Source: Ananas comosus (Eukaryota; Streptophyta; Magnoliopsida; Poales; Bromeliaceae). Taken from it: 64,000 nt of DNA. The translations under genes were made by a program, and so were the position numbers. Below the pieces are notes generated by a model. That model made no database searches, was not told where the DNA came from, and was given only the letters and a program-made list of their open reading frames with translations. The stretch spans positions 4,660,744 through 4,724,743 of the forward strand of contig NC_033627.1 in assembly GCF_001540865.1 (NCBI RefSeq). Reading direction: 5' to 3'. This document shows, piece by piece, positions 23,176-35,501 of this stretch; position 1 is the stretch's first letter; each line of letters begins with the position of its first letter.

Positions 23176-26100
23176 ATGGGGGGGTGCGTGTCGAGGTCCG
23201 ACGCGTGCGTCGGAGTGCGGCGAAAGGCCCGTAGCGGCGGTGGCGGCGGAGGCGGCGGCGGTGGCGGAGCACGGCGGAGGCGGCGGAGGGGGATCAGGAA
23301 GAGGGTATCGTCGTCGGCGGCGGGGGCGGTGGCGGGGAGATCGATGGAGACAATCGACGAGGCCGAGGCCGCCGGAGGGGCCGCCGATCATCGCTCCCAT
23401 GGCAATCCTTCGTTCCCAGGTCGCATCGATCGATCCCCTCTCTTCTTCTTCGTTCTCTTCTTGTATCGATTCATTACGTGCTGTTTCTTTGACCGGTTGG
23501 TTTGTGGAATCAGAGGCGGACACATCTTTGATATTGAGATGGGAATTTTTTTTTTTTGGGCTTTTGTTTTTTGCGACATTGTGTTCTTTTCGCTCACAAA
23601 GTTGCGATTTTTCGACTTTTTCTTCATTTTGCATCGGATCATTGAATTTATTGGCCAAATTTAGAAATTTGAACCAAAAACTTTAAGCTTGAATTGATCT
23701 GACGCTGCTGTTTTGAATGAAGGGATCGAGTTGATGATCTTAGTCATTTTCTCTTTTATCTTTTTGTAGAATCGGATTTAATGATCTTAGTTGTGTGTTC
23801 TACCTGTTTTTTCAGTTTTAGTATTTACCTGGATTTAGTTTTTGGTATTTTCCTTCAAAGCACATTAATGGATGAAGCATGAAATATAGAGATTGAGAAT
23901 ATACTTCTTCCCAACTCATATAAATTTTGCATCGTTCATCATAAATTTTGCTGTTTTCTTAATTTTTTTTACTTTTTGTGTCTTCATTGTTTATGATTCC
24001 CCTGTTAATTTGAGAAGAAGTTATGGTTTGGGTGTCTCTGTTAATGTATTGCGCACTGCCCTGCGCGCATTCCCTCAGATCAGCGATATTTTAGGGGACC
24101 TTCGAGGGCGCCTGTAGCAGTGCTCTTTGCAAAGTTTGACTTTATAGACTGTTTGAGCATTATACTCTGCATGATCTAAATTTGGAAACCTTTACAGCCT
24201 TATCAGGGAGCATTGAGGAAGCATGGTTCGATTCGCTTGCGCTTACCGAATCAGACGGCGAGGATGATTTCCACAGTGTACAGGATGGTATGGGTGAATC
24301 TTGCTTTTTAGTACCTCGTCTTTGGAAGTTTAGAATTGCAACTTCGATTTCGAAAAGGTGCTGTGGAAATTTTGCAGATGTGTTTTCATTGAATGGCTTT
24401 GAGAGTGAAGCCGCGGTGAGTACTTCATTGTCCAAAGATATCCACAGCGGAGGCGGTAACAGTAATACGCCCTTCAACCTTTCCACTGACCAAAACCATA
24501 GGAGCCAGAAATCAAGTGAGCAGTCGAAAGGAAGTTTGGAGCATGGAGTGAAACCTTTTGGCGGCCATGACGATATTTCGAGCCTTTCCATGGATGAAAC
24601 TAGTAGTAGGGGTGAGGGGGGAATACTAAACAATTGTGGTATTTTGCCCAGCAATTGCTTGCCCTGCCTTGCTTCTACTGCTCCAATAACCGAAAAGAAG
24701 AGACCTCTTAGCTCGAGCCCGACTAACTCTATCAAGATGCCTTCTTTGAAGCTTCCATTCAAGAAGAAGGCTGGGGAAGGCCATGCTTCCGCAACTCCAT
24801 GTGAGTGTCTCAAGTGTCTCTTGTTCTCTGTACATTTGTGTTCTGCACAAGCATAGATTATAACTTCTCCAGTCCATTAGAGTTTACATGGATTATCATG
24901 CCGATAATCTTACATTTCAAAAAGAAAGGGTAGTTTAAATTTTAGTTTCTGAAGTTTGTTCCAGACTTCAGTTTGTTTTCAGTTGTTTCAGCTGTAACAA
25001 CTTAGTACCTGGTGTTTTTTTTCTTCTTCAGTGTTTTTTCTTCTCCTTGAATGCAACCCTAAACCCTAAAACCTTTTGAAGTTTTTGGGGCATTGATCAC
25101 TGAAGGCACACTATCTTGATTAGTTTCAAGTTGAGCTACACTAATGCTGAAAATGATTTTATATTTTGTTATGTTAGTTTGGGAAGTTAATGCTAGTCGT
25201 ATGCTCTTTTGATACTTGTAAATAATTCTTTATGCTTGAACATGTAGTGTGTAATCTTATGAATGCAGATTGTTGATTTGCTTACAAAATATATAGTGCT
25301 CTAACAACCTGTGTAATAGTTGCTTTGCGTGGATTCCCTTTTTATTCATAAGATTAATGTGTTACATTTACAGATAATGCCTAGTCAAAAAAAGAAAACC
25401 ATATCAAGTATTAATTTTAGGTCTTGTTTGTATCGTTGCTGTTTTTCAGTTTCTATAGACAAATTTTATATGTTGGTATGCCGGTGTATGGACTTTCCCA
25501 CTCTTATCATTGTAGGCTAATGCAACCCTGGTGGATGCAGAAAGACATCTTCAGAACAACGAACAAACCAAAGAAAGTTACTAAGTGTTTTTAGAGAGAA
25601 GGAGAGAAAATTACTCCCTAAGTTTTTGTTTTGTTTTGTCAAACATATATCACAGATGTATAGACTTCTATGTTAGACTTAATATTGATGCCAAAAGCAG
25701 TTATAGAAATAATTCTTTGTAAAATTCTTTTTCGTGATACTTTGTGATAATTAGTGTTGTTTCTTTCTACTTGTAGTTATTGTGGAAGTTGATAGCACAA
25801 CTAAGCCAGAGTTTACACATTGAAACATAGTACTTGAGTATCATACATGTATTTAATTATCGATCTTTGTTTTTAAACCTCTTGTCGATATTGCATATTG
25901 AGGACATTATTACGGTTAGCTTATAGAGAAATGCTACATGTACACCCAGCGTTTGCATGTAAATCTTGCACCCACCCATCCAAGGGTTTAGAGAACCCTT
26001 TTGGGTGTTTCATATTAAAAAAATAGGAATGTGATAAGGCTAGTGTGAAAAAACTAGCGTTTGGATGGGGAGGGTGTAAAATTTACACCCACTTTTGGGT

Positions 26101-27026
26101 TTATGGTAGTATTGCTCTAACTTATATATTAATGAATTATCTAGAATTATTATTTTAATATGTTTATGTTTTTATATGTTACAACAATATCTCCATGCTT
26201 CAGATAACGGGTGGCCAGAAAGTACTTTGTCAGAGTAAATGTGCTAAATTCTTCTCTTTTTTTCACCTTTTTCATTTAAGTTTCTTCAAAGCCATTCCTT
26301 GAAAGGCCAATTGCTGGTTCACAAGTTCGATTATGCTCAGTGGGGAAGAAAATTTTTGACAGCTGGTCATTGATTGAGCCTGGTAGCTTTCGAGTTCGGG
26401 GAGCAAATTATTTTAGGTGAATAACATATTTCAGCCCTTGTTTTTTATGTTAAACTTATATGAGTGAATATGCCAATATTCTGTATCATTTTACAATAAG
26501 ATCTTCATATGCCAGGGATAAGAAGAAAGAGTTTGCTCCAAATTGTGCAGCATATTACCCATTTGGCGTGGATGTATTCTTATGTCAGCAGAAAATTAAT
26601 CACATTAGTCGGTTTGTGGAACTTCCCGTTCCAAATACAACTACCAAATTTCCTCCTCTCCTTGTAGTTAATGTTCAGGTATTATTTGTAAATGCAGCTA
26701 CGAAAATTGCTTACCTTAATATGCTTACCCTCTAACAAGGTTTAGAATTACTTGTGCTTATATAAACTGATGCTTAGATTAAAGTACATAATTTCTTCTG
26801 CAACACATTATTTTTTGCAAGACATTGTTTTATGTTTGTACTTTATATACTAAAACCATGAGACATTGGCCTGTTCTGTTTCATAAGACATGTAATCAAA
26901 GCAAACAACATATTTGAAGCATGCTTTTAGAAACCAAACTGTAACATAACTGAAGGACTATCTAGTCACAATTTGATTCTTCATTCCCAAAATCAAGTTG
27001 ACTTTTACAGATAGGAGCTAAAAGAT

Positions 27027-27064
<38 letters not shown>

Positions 27065-30000
27065 AGTCCGGCTACTATACTCTTATGAGTATGATCGCCC
27101 TTATACTAAGTATAAGTCGTTTTCGATGATAGAGCTTTTGAATTGACGATCCATACCGTTAAACATTATCTAAAGTATTTAAAACTTCTAGAAATCAAAT
27201 TTTATAATTTTTTGACATCATTTACTTTACGATCAAAAGGTTACAAAATTGACAATTTTTAACGGCCGGTATGGGATGCTCATTAGTTTAACGGTGTAAA
27301 AGAATCGGAATCAGTTGAATTTTTGATAGAAAATTCTATTCACTACCTAGATAAAGATCAATAACTCCGATCTTAAATTGCAGGATCCGATCATCCATTT
27401 TTAGGACGTCGTTCGATTTCGACCGTTCATTTTATACCCACTTGATGGACTTTATTATGATTTCGAAAAATTATGAAATTTATTTTCTAGAAGTTTCAAA
27501 TACTCTAGATCATATTTAACGGAGTGGATCGTCGATTCGGAAGCTCCATCATCGAAAACAACTTATGAGTATGAAGGACTCTATACTCATAAGAGTATAG
27601 TAGCCCTACTCTATATATATATATGTATGCATGTATGATTACTGAGAAACTAACAATTGGAAGGGTTATTGTCATGTTAGCTAAATTTTCTTGGTATTAT
27701 ATTTGTGATTAGTTGCTTGTTTATGTCTCATAATCACAAATTATCTGCAGTAGTAATAAAAGCTCATTTTGTTATACTAGATCTAGGAAAAAGACATAAG
27801 GATGCTCAAAAAGTTTATAACTTTATCTAAATGTGGAATTAATCTGAGCTCAATTTCGATGCAAAATCTTGAATACTCATAGTTTCTTTGCCTCTTGAAG
27901 TTACTTCTGGGCAGTGGATTCACTGTTTTGTTTGCTATGTATACATTTTATTTGGTATTATACTCTACTATGCAGAGTTTCAATTTCTGGATTAAGTTTT
28001 TCTTTTCCTTTATCACTCAAATATTCATTTGACCTAAAAGTTCTGTAATTCTTGCAGATTCCTCTGTATCCTGCTTCCATATTTCAGAATGAAACAGATG
28101 GTGAAGGAATAAGCTTTGTTTTATATTTTCGGCTTGCTGAAGATTATGCGAAAGAGCTTCCATCTCATTTTCTAGACAGTCTCAGGGTAAGTATTATCCT
28201 GCTTAATACTTTCTCTGCGACTTGTAGTTTTAATTTTCTAGTGTCGAGCATTTTAAATTTAAATATGGATGTTTAATAATATAGTTATTTATTTAATTAA
28301 AATCCTCTAATTTTACTTCTTTCTTTTCAAAGTACAGCTCCGGAGCTACTATTTAATCAATGTAAAACTTTAGGCCTCAGTTTGGTATCGTTTCCTTTTT
28401 TATTTTTTTTTAAACACTAATTCTATATAATTTAATGTGTTGAAAGAGAAAGGCTTTTCTTTTGTTATTATAGTTTATTAGCTTACAATTCATCTGATCA
28501 AGTGGTAGACGGCAACTAGTTTAAAAGAAAATTTGGAAGCAAGAAAAGTTGTTTTCAAGTTTTATTTTTTGTTGCCAAGTAAACACTTTAGATGAAAGAA
28601 TTGCAAACAATCCATTGACCATCTTACACCTTTTGATATACAAAATTGTATTTTAAAAAATAAAACACAAACACGACACTAAATGAGGGCTTAATGTGTG
28701 TGTATAAGCTATATGAACTTGCTATCTGTTCTTTAAAGCTGATTGGTCTTTCTTTCAAAGCAGAAACTAATCGATGATGAGGTTGAAAGAGTGAAGGCCT
28801 TTCCCATGGATACAACTTTACCTTTTCGGGAACGATTGAAAATACTTGGTCGTGTAGCTAATTTGGACGATCTCCCTCTAAGTGCGGCAGAGAGGAAGGT
28901 CATGCATGCGTACAATGAGAAGCCTGTGCTCTCTCGTCCTCAGCACGAGTTTTACTTGGTAAGCGACTATGCTTTAATCTAAGATGTTTAGATATTATAA
29001 GCCGTATTGTAACGATCCGATTCACTAGCAATAATAATTCGTTGGGTCCAAACCACTGACACAAAATGCCTAAGTCTAGATATTATTATTAGAGCATATG
29101 GTCTCTTATATAATTCAAATACAATCCCATTCTCGTCCGATTTGGAACAATTGGGGTGTCATAGATTTTTTCCATTTAGGTCTTGACTTCCTTGTCAGCC
29201 CAATCAAACACATAGTCCACGATTACTAGGCGATGTGAGATCTGCCGCACACTTCTGTCTGGTGAACGGGTTGTGACACCAAATGTAATGCCCTGCTTTC
29301 CAAGACGGTCACCCATCCTAGAACGACTTTAGTCCTGGCATGTTTTACGTTTAGTCCTATATACTATTCCAAATCCTGGATGTGTCACATTCTCCCCCCT
29401 TTAAGGGCTGATGTCTATGTAGGTGGACGAGCCTCTGGCTGGTCAAACCATCCAGTTTGGCCTCTGGTGGCAACAAGGGTGTTTTATGCTGTCCCGGCAC
29501 TGATATCGGCACGAATCAGGATTTTGGTGGCCAAGTTACTCACTAGCAATAATAGCTCATCGGGTCCCAACCACTAGCCCAAAATGCTTAATCCTATTTA
29601 TTATTATTAGAGTTCAATGACCCCTTATATTTCCAAACGCAATCCTATTTCTATCCGATGTAGAACTATTGAGGTATCACACGTATATTGTTTTTGATCA
29701 TCAAACCTTCTATTTTAAAAAAACATGAAGTTTGAGGAGAGATTTTTCCATCCGAAGTACTCAAATTTGAGTTAGTACCTGAACATTATAAAGGTATCTG
29801 TGAGTGAAGCATCCATATTTATTATTTAAAGCTGTGTTCGTGACGAAATCAGTAATGGTGTTACAAATAGAAAAAAAAAGCTCGGCCAACAATCTCCTAT
29901 CATATGTGCTTAATGCTGTTGTCTTGTTATTTTCTGCGTCATCTACAGGGAGACGGTTACTTTGAGATAGATTTGGACATGCATAGATTCAGCTACATAT

Positions 30001-30254
30001 CGAGGAAAGGTTTTGAACAATTTCTAGACCGGCTGAAGCTCTGTGTCATAGATTTCGGCCTAACAATTCAGGTACCCTCAAATGTCGTAATTACATACTA
30101 AATATCTCCTTCCAAATTAGCATATGAGGTGTGACTCATTTCATTTCTGCAGGGAAACAAACCCGAAGAACTACCCGAGCAGCTGTTATGCTGCGTGAGG
30201 TTGAACGGACTCGACTACACGAATTATCACCAGCTAGCTGTGCATTCTTCTTGA
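23176..30254 (+). CDS. DUF1336 / EDR2-like C-terminal domain protein, 531 aa, 9 exons
   Basis: Plant protein with the EDR2-C (DUF1336) domain, related to the C-terminus of ENHANCED DISEASE RESISTANCE 2 but without its START domain. Biochemical role is unknown; the family is thought to act at membranes. Exons, all GT-AG: 23176-23419, 24207-24287, 24378-24800, 26281-26416, 26516-26678, 28058-28186, 28764-28958, 29949-30071, 30153-30254. They sum to 1596 nt in frame. The N-terminus MGGCVS fits an N-myristoylation signal plus a palmitoylatable Cys. A Gly run and an Arg-rich stretch follow, then [20 protein letters not shown], a low-complexity Ser-rich linker, and the domain from about residue 250 ([59 protein letters not shown]). 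It ends in [14 protein letters not shown]. Introns 3, 5 and 7 are long and hold transposon insertions. The start gives the family's usual MGGCVS. Confidence 0.95.
25925..26118. mobile_element. MITE in intron 3 of the EDR2-like gene
   Basis: The left end is AGAGAAATGCTACATGTACA. The right end, reverse-complemented, is AGAGCAATACTACCATAAAC. Inner inverted words (TAAATCTTGCACCC / GGGTGTAAAATTTAC) continue the pairing. The element at 34778-34958 shares the GCTACATGTACA end. It is well clear of the splice sites. Confidence 0.65.
27064..27611. mobile_element. Mutator-type MITE in intron 5 of the EDR2-like gene, 548 bp
   Basis: The left end is GAGTCCGGCTACTATACTCT. The right end, reverse-complemented, is GAGTAGGGCTACTATACTCT. 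The arms stay paired through TATGAGTA, 'aagtcgttttcgatgat' and the 'gagtatttaaaact' region, over 150 bp each side. It sits in a TA-rich tract, so the flanking 9-mers (TATATGTAT and TATATATAT) are only suggestive of a target duplication. Same family as 8138-8679 and 7153-7330. Confidence 0.85.
29009..29690 (-). mobile_element. TRIM-like retrotransposon cluster with a 5S-like LTR, in intron 7 of the EDR2-like gene
   Basis: Two direct repeats of about 145-155 bp share 'cactagcaataata', 'gggtcc(c)aaccact', 'aaaatgc(c/t)taa' and 'ccgat(t/g)t', at 29009-29161 and about 29537-29682. Between them, on the minus strand, a unit running from about 29388 to 29283 starts TGTGACACATCC and contains GTCGTTCTAGGATGGGTGAC, the 5S-rRNA-like block seen in the TRIM at 12848. 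It is followed by TTTGGTGTCACAACCC, which may be a decayed primer-binding site. I read this as a nested or rearranged TRIM. Which repeats are true LTRs is not settled. Confidence 0.6.
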
Positions 30255-30979
30255 TACAAATGTGTTCTCCCAAGCCAGCGAAACGGTAACATATATATGC
30301 CGAATAACGTGTTCAAAATCGAGCATTCCCTGCTACAGTGGGTGGACAAAACAAGGTGACGAGAAATTCTCTCCGGTATCGGTAATTACGAATGTATATT
30401 CATGTACACGTCATTTATTTCGTTATATTCTTATTGAGTCCAAAAGAAAAAGGAAAGAAAAGAAAGAAGGTAAATTAAATAGTTTATCATACCATCATCA
30501 AGAAATAGGTGAAAATAGATAGTTCCATTGTGATGTATGTTACATACGTGGGATTTTAATCCCATGCACTGTAGTTAATGAATATTTTTCATTGTATTCT
30601 TCCTTATGAGGGTCACTTTATATTAGTTTTCAATGATAATTTGTTGTTAATCGCAGAATATATGAGCTCTCTAAATTCCTTTTTTTTTGTTCATAATAAC
30701 TTGCATAACGTTTTTTTTTTGTCACATAGGCCCAAACATTGAAAATTTTAAAAAAATGGTGCTTGGGCTATTTTCGTCACAAGTAGATAAAATTGATTAA
30801 TACAAGGAACTAAATGTGATTTTTTAAGAAAAAATTACTCATTACATGGTCAATGATTTGATCATTTTTTTATCTCGTTTCGTTTCTATCCTTTTCTAAT
30901 CAATATACAAAATGAGAAAGAAATTCAAACCAAAAAAAAAAAGTACAAATGTGAATCAAAATTTGGTTCATATTTTGTA
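30255..30979. other. Shared 3' region between two convergent genes
   Basis: The EDR2-like gene ends at 30254 (+) and the MASS-like gene at 30980 (-), so this 725-bp AT-rich gap holds both 3'UTRs. Possible AATAAA-like poly(A) signals are weak. No other feature is seen. Confidence 0.5.
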
Positions 30980-31291
30980 CTACTGTATTGGGGTGGTGGT
31001 GGAGGGAGAGGGTCTCATGCAGGGGCAAAAAACAGCAAAGAAGCCGCACCGGAAGCGCGGCTGCGGGCGGCGAGCAGGAGGGGTGGCGAGGGGCGGGGCG
31101 ATGGAGGCGGTGAGGTCGGCAATCGGCGGAGCAGAAGAAGGCATCGGAACGGCCACGGGGGCCTCAGGAAGATGCGGCGCGGCATCGACGGCAGAGGAGC
31201 CCTTATTCGCATCGAGGGGGTCACTCCAGATGTGTCCCGACGACCCTTGTCGACGGAATGACACCGACGATCGCTGCAGCTTCGTCGACAT
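30980..31291 (-). CDS. Small MASS / At1g80180-like protein (putative MAPK substrate), 103 aa, single exon
   Basis: The N-terminus STKLQRSSVSFRRQGSSG, followed by HIWSD, matches my memory of the plant family annotated as 'MAPK kinase substrate protein At1g80180-like' (MASS proteins, linked to MAPK signalling in the stomatal lineage). After it comes a Pro/Ala-rich low-complexity middle and a basic, Cys-containing end (RFRCGFFAVFCPCMRPS), as in many family members. GC content is far above the flanks, as expected for a monocot single-exon gene. SP and TP sites, potential MAPK targets, are present in the middle region. It converges on the EDR2-like gene. A CT-rich tract at about 31296-31330 lies in the probable 5' leader. 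The overlapping plus-strand frame has no family motif. Confidence 0.75.
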   Translation of the reverse strand: MSTKLQRSSVSFRRQGSSGHIWSDPLDANKGSSAVDAAPHLPEAPVAVPMPSSAPPIADLTASIAPPLATPPARRPQPRFRCGFFAVFCPCMRPSPSTTTPIQ

Positions 31292-31364
31292 CCTCTGAAT
31301 CTCTCTGTAAGTCTCTCTTTCTCTCTTTTGGTTGATGAGGAATATTGAGGAGGGGAGTGCAATG

Positions 31365-32605
31365 CAGTTGTTGCAGGGTGTGTGTTATTTTGGTTGGTTT
31401 TTGTTAGGTAGCTTCAAGGGAGGGGCTGTGGCTTTGTGGTGCTTTAAATTTGAACCACACATTTGATTTTTTCTTTCTATATATGGGAGACAGGAATAGA
31501 GATACAAGTAGAGAGGGGTTTTTATTTATTATTATTATTTTTTTTTTTTTGTTTAAATTATCTTCTTATATCCAAAACTGAGTGTAAATCTTATACCTCG
31601 TCGTACAAAGATCAATCTTATCGGCCTTTATTTTTATTTTTTAATATGAAAGCCTAAAAGAATTGTTTTAATATTTGGATATGTGAGTTGTATTATTTAT
31701 ACGTAATTTTTGGATGCGCAGAGGATGTGTTTATGTTATGTAAGGCTTTTTTTTTTTTTGGTTTTGAATTTGGGGGGTGAATTTTGAAAGATTAAAAAAA
31801 AAAATCATCCTATCCCAAAAATTTTAGAATGCTTAAAATTTTTCTTCTCTAATATTTTCAAATTACAGTTACAATCGTCACCGAAGAAGTCTGCAGTTAC
31901 ATGTTTTTTTACATTGACGGTTGCATTTATAAATTTTTGTACAGGAAAAAAAGATGTTTAAATTTTTTAGCCATTATATAATACAAAATTAGTGTTTTAG
32001 CCATCGAGAATGTTGTCCCTTATTATTGATTGGTAGTAATGTGAAATTTTTTTTAGGTTAAAGATATTTGTAACAATAAGATTTAAATTTAAAAATTTAT
32101 AAATATTAAAGAATCAGGTTGTGAGAAAAAAAAAATTAGAAACTAAACAAAAGAAATACCGAATAAACGTTGCAGCCAATGGTCCACAGTGTAGGGGTTT
32201 TTTCAGAAAATAATATCATTTGTAGGATCCTTGGGGCTAGCTAATAATTTTAAAAGTTCAAGACGTTAGAAAAATATGATCAGTGCCCAAAAATTTTAAT
32301 TATGTTTTGAGATAATTCGACCTGACTTGATCTAATTCAGTTGTTCGTGGTTTTGAATATGAGTTGGTTCAATTTGATGTTCGGCGTGAGGCAGTATTTT
32401 GAATCTTTAGAAAAAAAAATTTTCAATACCCTCTGGAAGAAAAAAAAAACTATTTATACACCTTCAATTCCACCAATCTAGGGTGGAATGACCTTCACTT
32501 GTCGCGTTAATGTGACTAGTGGAAAAGTAACATATAGTCTGTATATCGTACGGGTGTATGTGTAGCATCGCTCCCCTTCCAAATAACTCTAATTTTATGA
32601 ATATC
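31365..32605. other. Intergenic AT-rich DNA
   Basis: Contains poly(T) runs (31532-31551, 31747-31760) and no gene or complete element that I can define. 32435-32580 has inverted words around ACACC and GGTGTATGTGTAGCAT, resembling an eroded copy of the MITE type at 34778. Confidence 0.45.
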
Positions 32606-33615
32606 TAGGTCCTGTTTGGTTGGGAAACAAGGGTGGGGATAAGGGGTTATTCCCTTCTTGTTCCCCAAACACTATATCTAAGGATGGGAACAAATTATTC
32701 CCACCCTTAACGGATTATTCCAGAATAACCCGTTAAGGGTGATAGCTTGTTCCCACCCTTAGGTGGAATAGGGGTGGGAACAAGTTGTTCCCACCCCTAT
32801 TTTTTTAAAAAAAAATTAAAAATTAAAAATTTTAATTTTAATTTTAGTTTTAAAAATTTACAATTAGTAATTTCAAAATTCAAGTTTATAGTTTTAAATT
32901 TTAAATTTTAAATTTTAATATAATATTTTATATTTTTTAATATAAATTTTGTTATTTATATTTTAAAATTTAAATTTGATCTTAAATTTTAAATTTTAAA
33001 TTTTGAAATTAAAAATTTAAGAGTTTAATTTCAATTTTTGAATTTTAAAGAAAGTATTTTTAGGATCACCTTGCTTGTTCCACCAGTAAAATTTAAATTT
33101 TCTAAATTCAAAAATTAAAATTTATAATTTTAAAATTACAAAATTAAAAATTTAAATTTTAAATTGTTTAATTTAAAATTTAAAATTTTGATATTTTAAT
33201 TTTTTTTATATTTAGAATTTGATATGTTATTTTTTAAATTAAAATTTCATCTTAAATTTAATGTTCAAACTTTAAAAAATTAATTTTTTAAAATTATAAA
33301 TTTGAGATTTTAAAATTTAAAATTTTAATTTTAATTTTTAAAATTTAAAAGTTTATATTTTAAATTTTAAAATATAAATATAAAATATAAAAATTTAAAT
33401 TCTAATATAAAAAAAAATAATATAATTATTTTTTATTTATAAATACTCACTTTAATTCTTATCCCATCTTACCTAACCAAACGCTATTTTTCTTATTCTC
33501 AGGAATACTCAATTTTCATCCAAACGCAAAATTTATCTAATTTTCGCTTATACCTCAATTTATACCTATTCCCGAAATATCCATTTTTTGCTTATCCCCA
33601 AACCAAACGATATCT
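32606..33615. mobile_element. TIR element of about 1 kb, hAT-like
   Basis: The left end is TAGGTCCTGTTTGGTTGGG, followed by 'gtggggataagg'. The right end, reverse-complemented, is AGATATCGTTTGGTTTGGGG, followed by ATAAGC. The interior is almost entirely A/T 'aaattttaaatttt' words (32800-33420), with no coding capacity. 'GGTCCTGTTTGGTT' ends are common in plant hAT-type non-autonomous elements. The target duplication is not clear. Confidence 0.65.
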
Positions 33616-34196
33616 TAAAATTTTAAAATTTTATATTTGTTCTCCAAAAGCATGATGAAGTTTCAAAAACGCCTTTATAGCTATAAGAGCTTCAAAATAC
33701 CAACTTTACCCTCCATTTCATTCTCCACACAATTGTTTTTTGAACATGTGGAGACCCCCTCAATTACAACTCGCTATGAAATAACCCCCTAAATTTAACT
33801 TTTTTAATTAGAGTCTTCTTTAATTTTTGTTAAAAAAAATTGAATAATTTTTTGTTAATTAAATTAGAAATTTTATCCAATGCACTGATGATTCAATCAT
33901 ATTTAATAATTTCAGTAACTACATAATATATAAAACTAAAAAAGTATAAGGATAAAACCGCAATGTGGAGATAGTCCATATGTATTATCCTAAAATAAGT
34001 TAAAAGCTAAATGAAGTTTCAATTAAATAAAGAAGAGGCCAATAAAAAATTAGGATTTACTTAAAATGGTTTATAGTTGAATTAGGAAACATTGAAAAAT
34101 AGTGGTGAAGGAAGTTTAGTTTTGACCAAATAGTGAAGAAAAAGTTAAGGGATGAAATAGTAATTTTATATTTTGAAGTAAAATGAAAAAAAAAAT

Positions 34197-34550
34197 AGGG
34201 AAAACTTCAAAAACCCCCGCTTGTGGTTTCCAACTTTCTCACTTTAGTACCCTGTGATTTAAAGTGTATCAATTTGCCCCCCTGTGGTTTTGTTTTTATT
34301 TTTTCTATAGTTTTTCTTAATATTTCGTTAAATTATATGCAAAAAAACATCAGATATCTATCTAGATTTACCGAATATTTACTTTAGTACCCTTTAATTT
34401 TAATTTTGTTACTAATTTGAGAAAAAAATAATAAAATTGATAAAAAAAAGAGAAAAACGAAACCACAGGGGGCAAATTGATACACATTAAACCACAGAGT
34501 ACGAAAATGAGAAAGTTGGAAACCACAATGGGGGTTTTTGAAGTTATCCC
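34197..34550. mobile_element. Long-TIR MITE, 'gtggttt' family, copy 3
   Basis: The left arm is AGGGAAAACTTCAAAAACCC, then TTGTGGTTTCCAACTTTCTC. The right arm, reverse-complemented, is GGGATAACTTCAAAAACCCC, then TTGTGGTTTCCAACTTTCTC. The arms are more alike than in copies 1 and 2, so this may be the youngest copy here. Confidence 0.85.
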
Positions 34551-34777
34551 AAAAAAATATATGTTAAGTTGATTGATGTTAGCACAAGCTAAGGAAAGGG
34601 CAAGGAAAGGATATTTATAAGAGAAACTCGTGAATTTTCAAAAATTCCAACAGTATTTATGCTATATCATAACTTGATGAGGCTACAAATGATTATTAAA
34701 CAAGCACTCTAGGTACACTTCAAATAAGAATATACATCTTATAGCTATTTCACTCCAAAATTATTAGTGTTCTATAA

Positions 34778-34958
34778 GAACAATGCTACATGTACATCCT
34801 ATCAGAAATGCACAAATTACACTCTATCCATCCAATGAGTGTAGTGTTAACCACTAATCATATCATATGACTGATGTACACACACTCTCCCATCCATTAG
34901 ACGAATGACGTGTAGGATGTACAGCCCACTTTGATGGGGTGTACATATAGTATTGCTC
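34778..34958. mobile_element. MITE, about 180 bp
   Basis: The left end is AGAACAATGCTACATGTACA. The right end, reverse-complemented, is GAGCAATACTATATGTACAC. Same end type as the element in the EDR2-like intron (25925). It lies about 0.55 kb before the gene at 35502. Confidence 0.65.
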
Positions 34959-35360
34959 ATACTATATTTATCACATCAAATTTTTTTATTTTTAATAAAA
35001 AATATTTAAATATTTGTCAATTTAAGAATATAATATATATAGGGTGAAATATCTATTTTTTTTTTTCTTTGATGTTAAAAAAGTATTTTTCTCCATGAGC
35101 TGAGAATAGGGGCTCCACTCCACCCCGGGCATATCTGGGGGAGGTTTTCGGATCCTTGGCGCACACGCAATCCCCCACGTTTTTTTAATTTACTCCATTC
35201 TGACTCGTGACGGAATGAATATGCAGACCAATTGCGTGTCCACTTTGACGACGCCTCCCGCCCCTTCCTGCAGCTTCCGCCCCTCGCCGACTTCTCCACA
35301 TTTTGACTTCTGGAGCACGCTCCGTCGTCACGAAGCATCCCCTTCTCTCTCTCCCTTCCT

Positions 35361-35370
35361 ATAAAACGCG
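35361..35370 (+). promoter_or_regulatory. TATA box of the 35502 gene
   Basis: CCTATAAAACG at about 35359-35369 is a good plant TATA context, some 135 bp before the ATG. That allows a 5' leader of about 100 nt. The C/T-rich tract just upstream (ctctctctccc) is also typical of plant core promoters. Confidence 0.6.
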
Positions 35371-35501
35371 CCCTACTGACAATCACAAAAAACAGCAACC
35401 CCCATACATACAAACATTCCATTCTCAGCTACTTGGCCCCTTTAATTCAATCCTAATATCAATAATCCCTTTCGCTTGTACGCCACATAATCACACAACA
35501 T

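Noticed and set aside
23170..23658. 162-codon minus-strand frame opposite EDR2-like exon 1
   Set aside because: Shadow of a GC-rich first exon. The plus strand has the MGGCVS start and splices into the DUF1336 exons.
24160..24877. Minus-strand frames of 83-217 codons across EDR2-like exons 2-3
   Set aside because: Antisense shadows; the sense exons splice in frame with family motifs.
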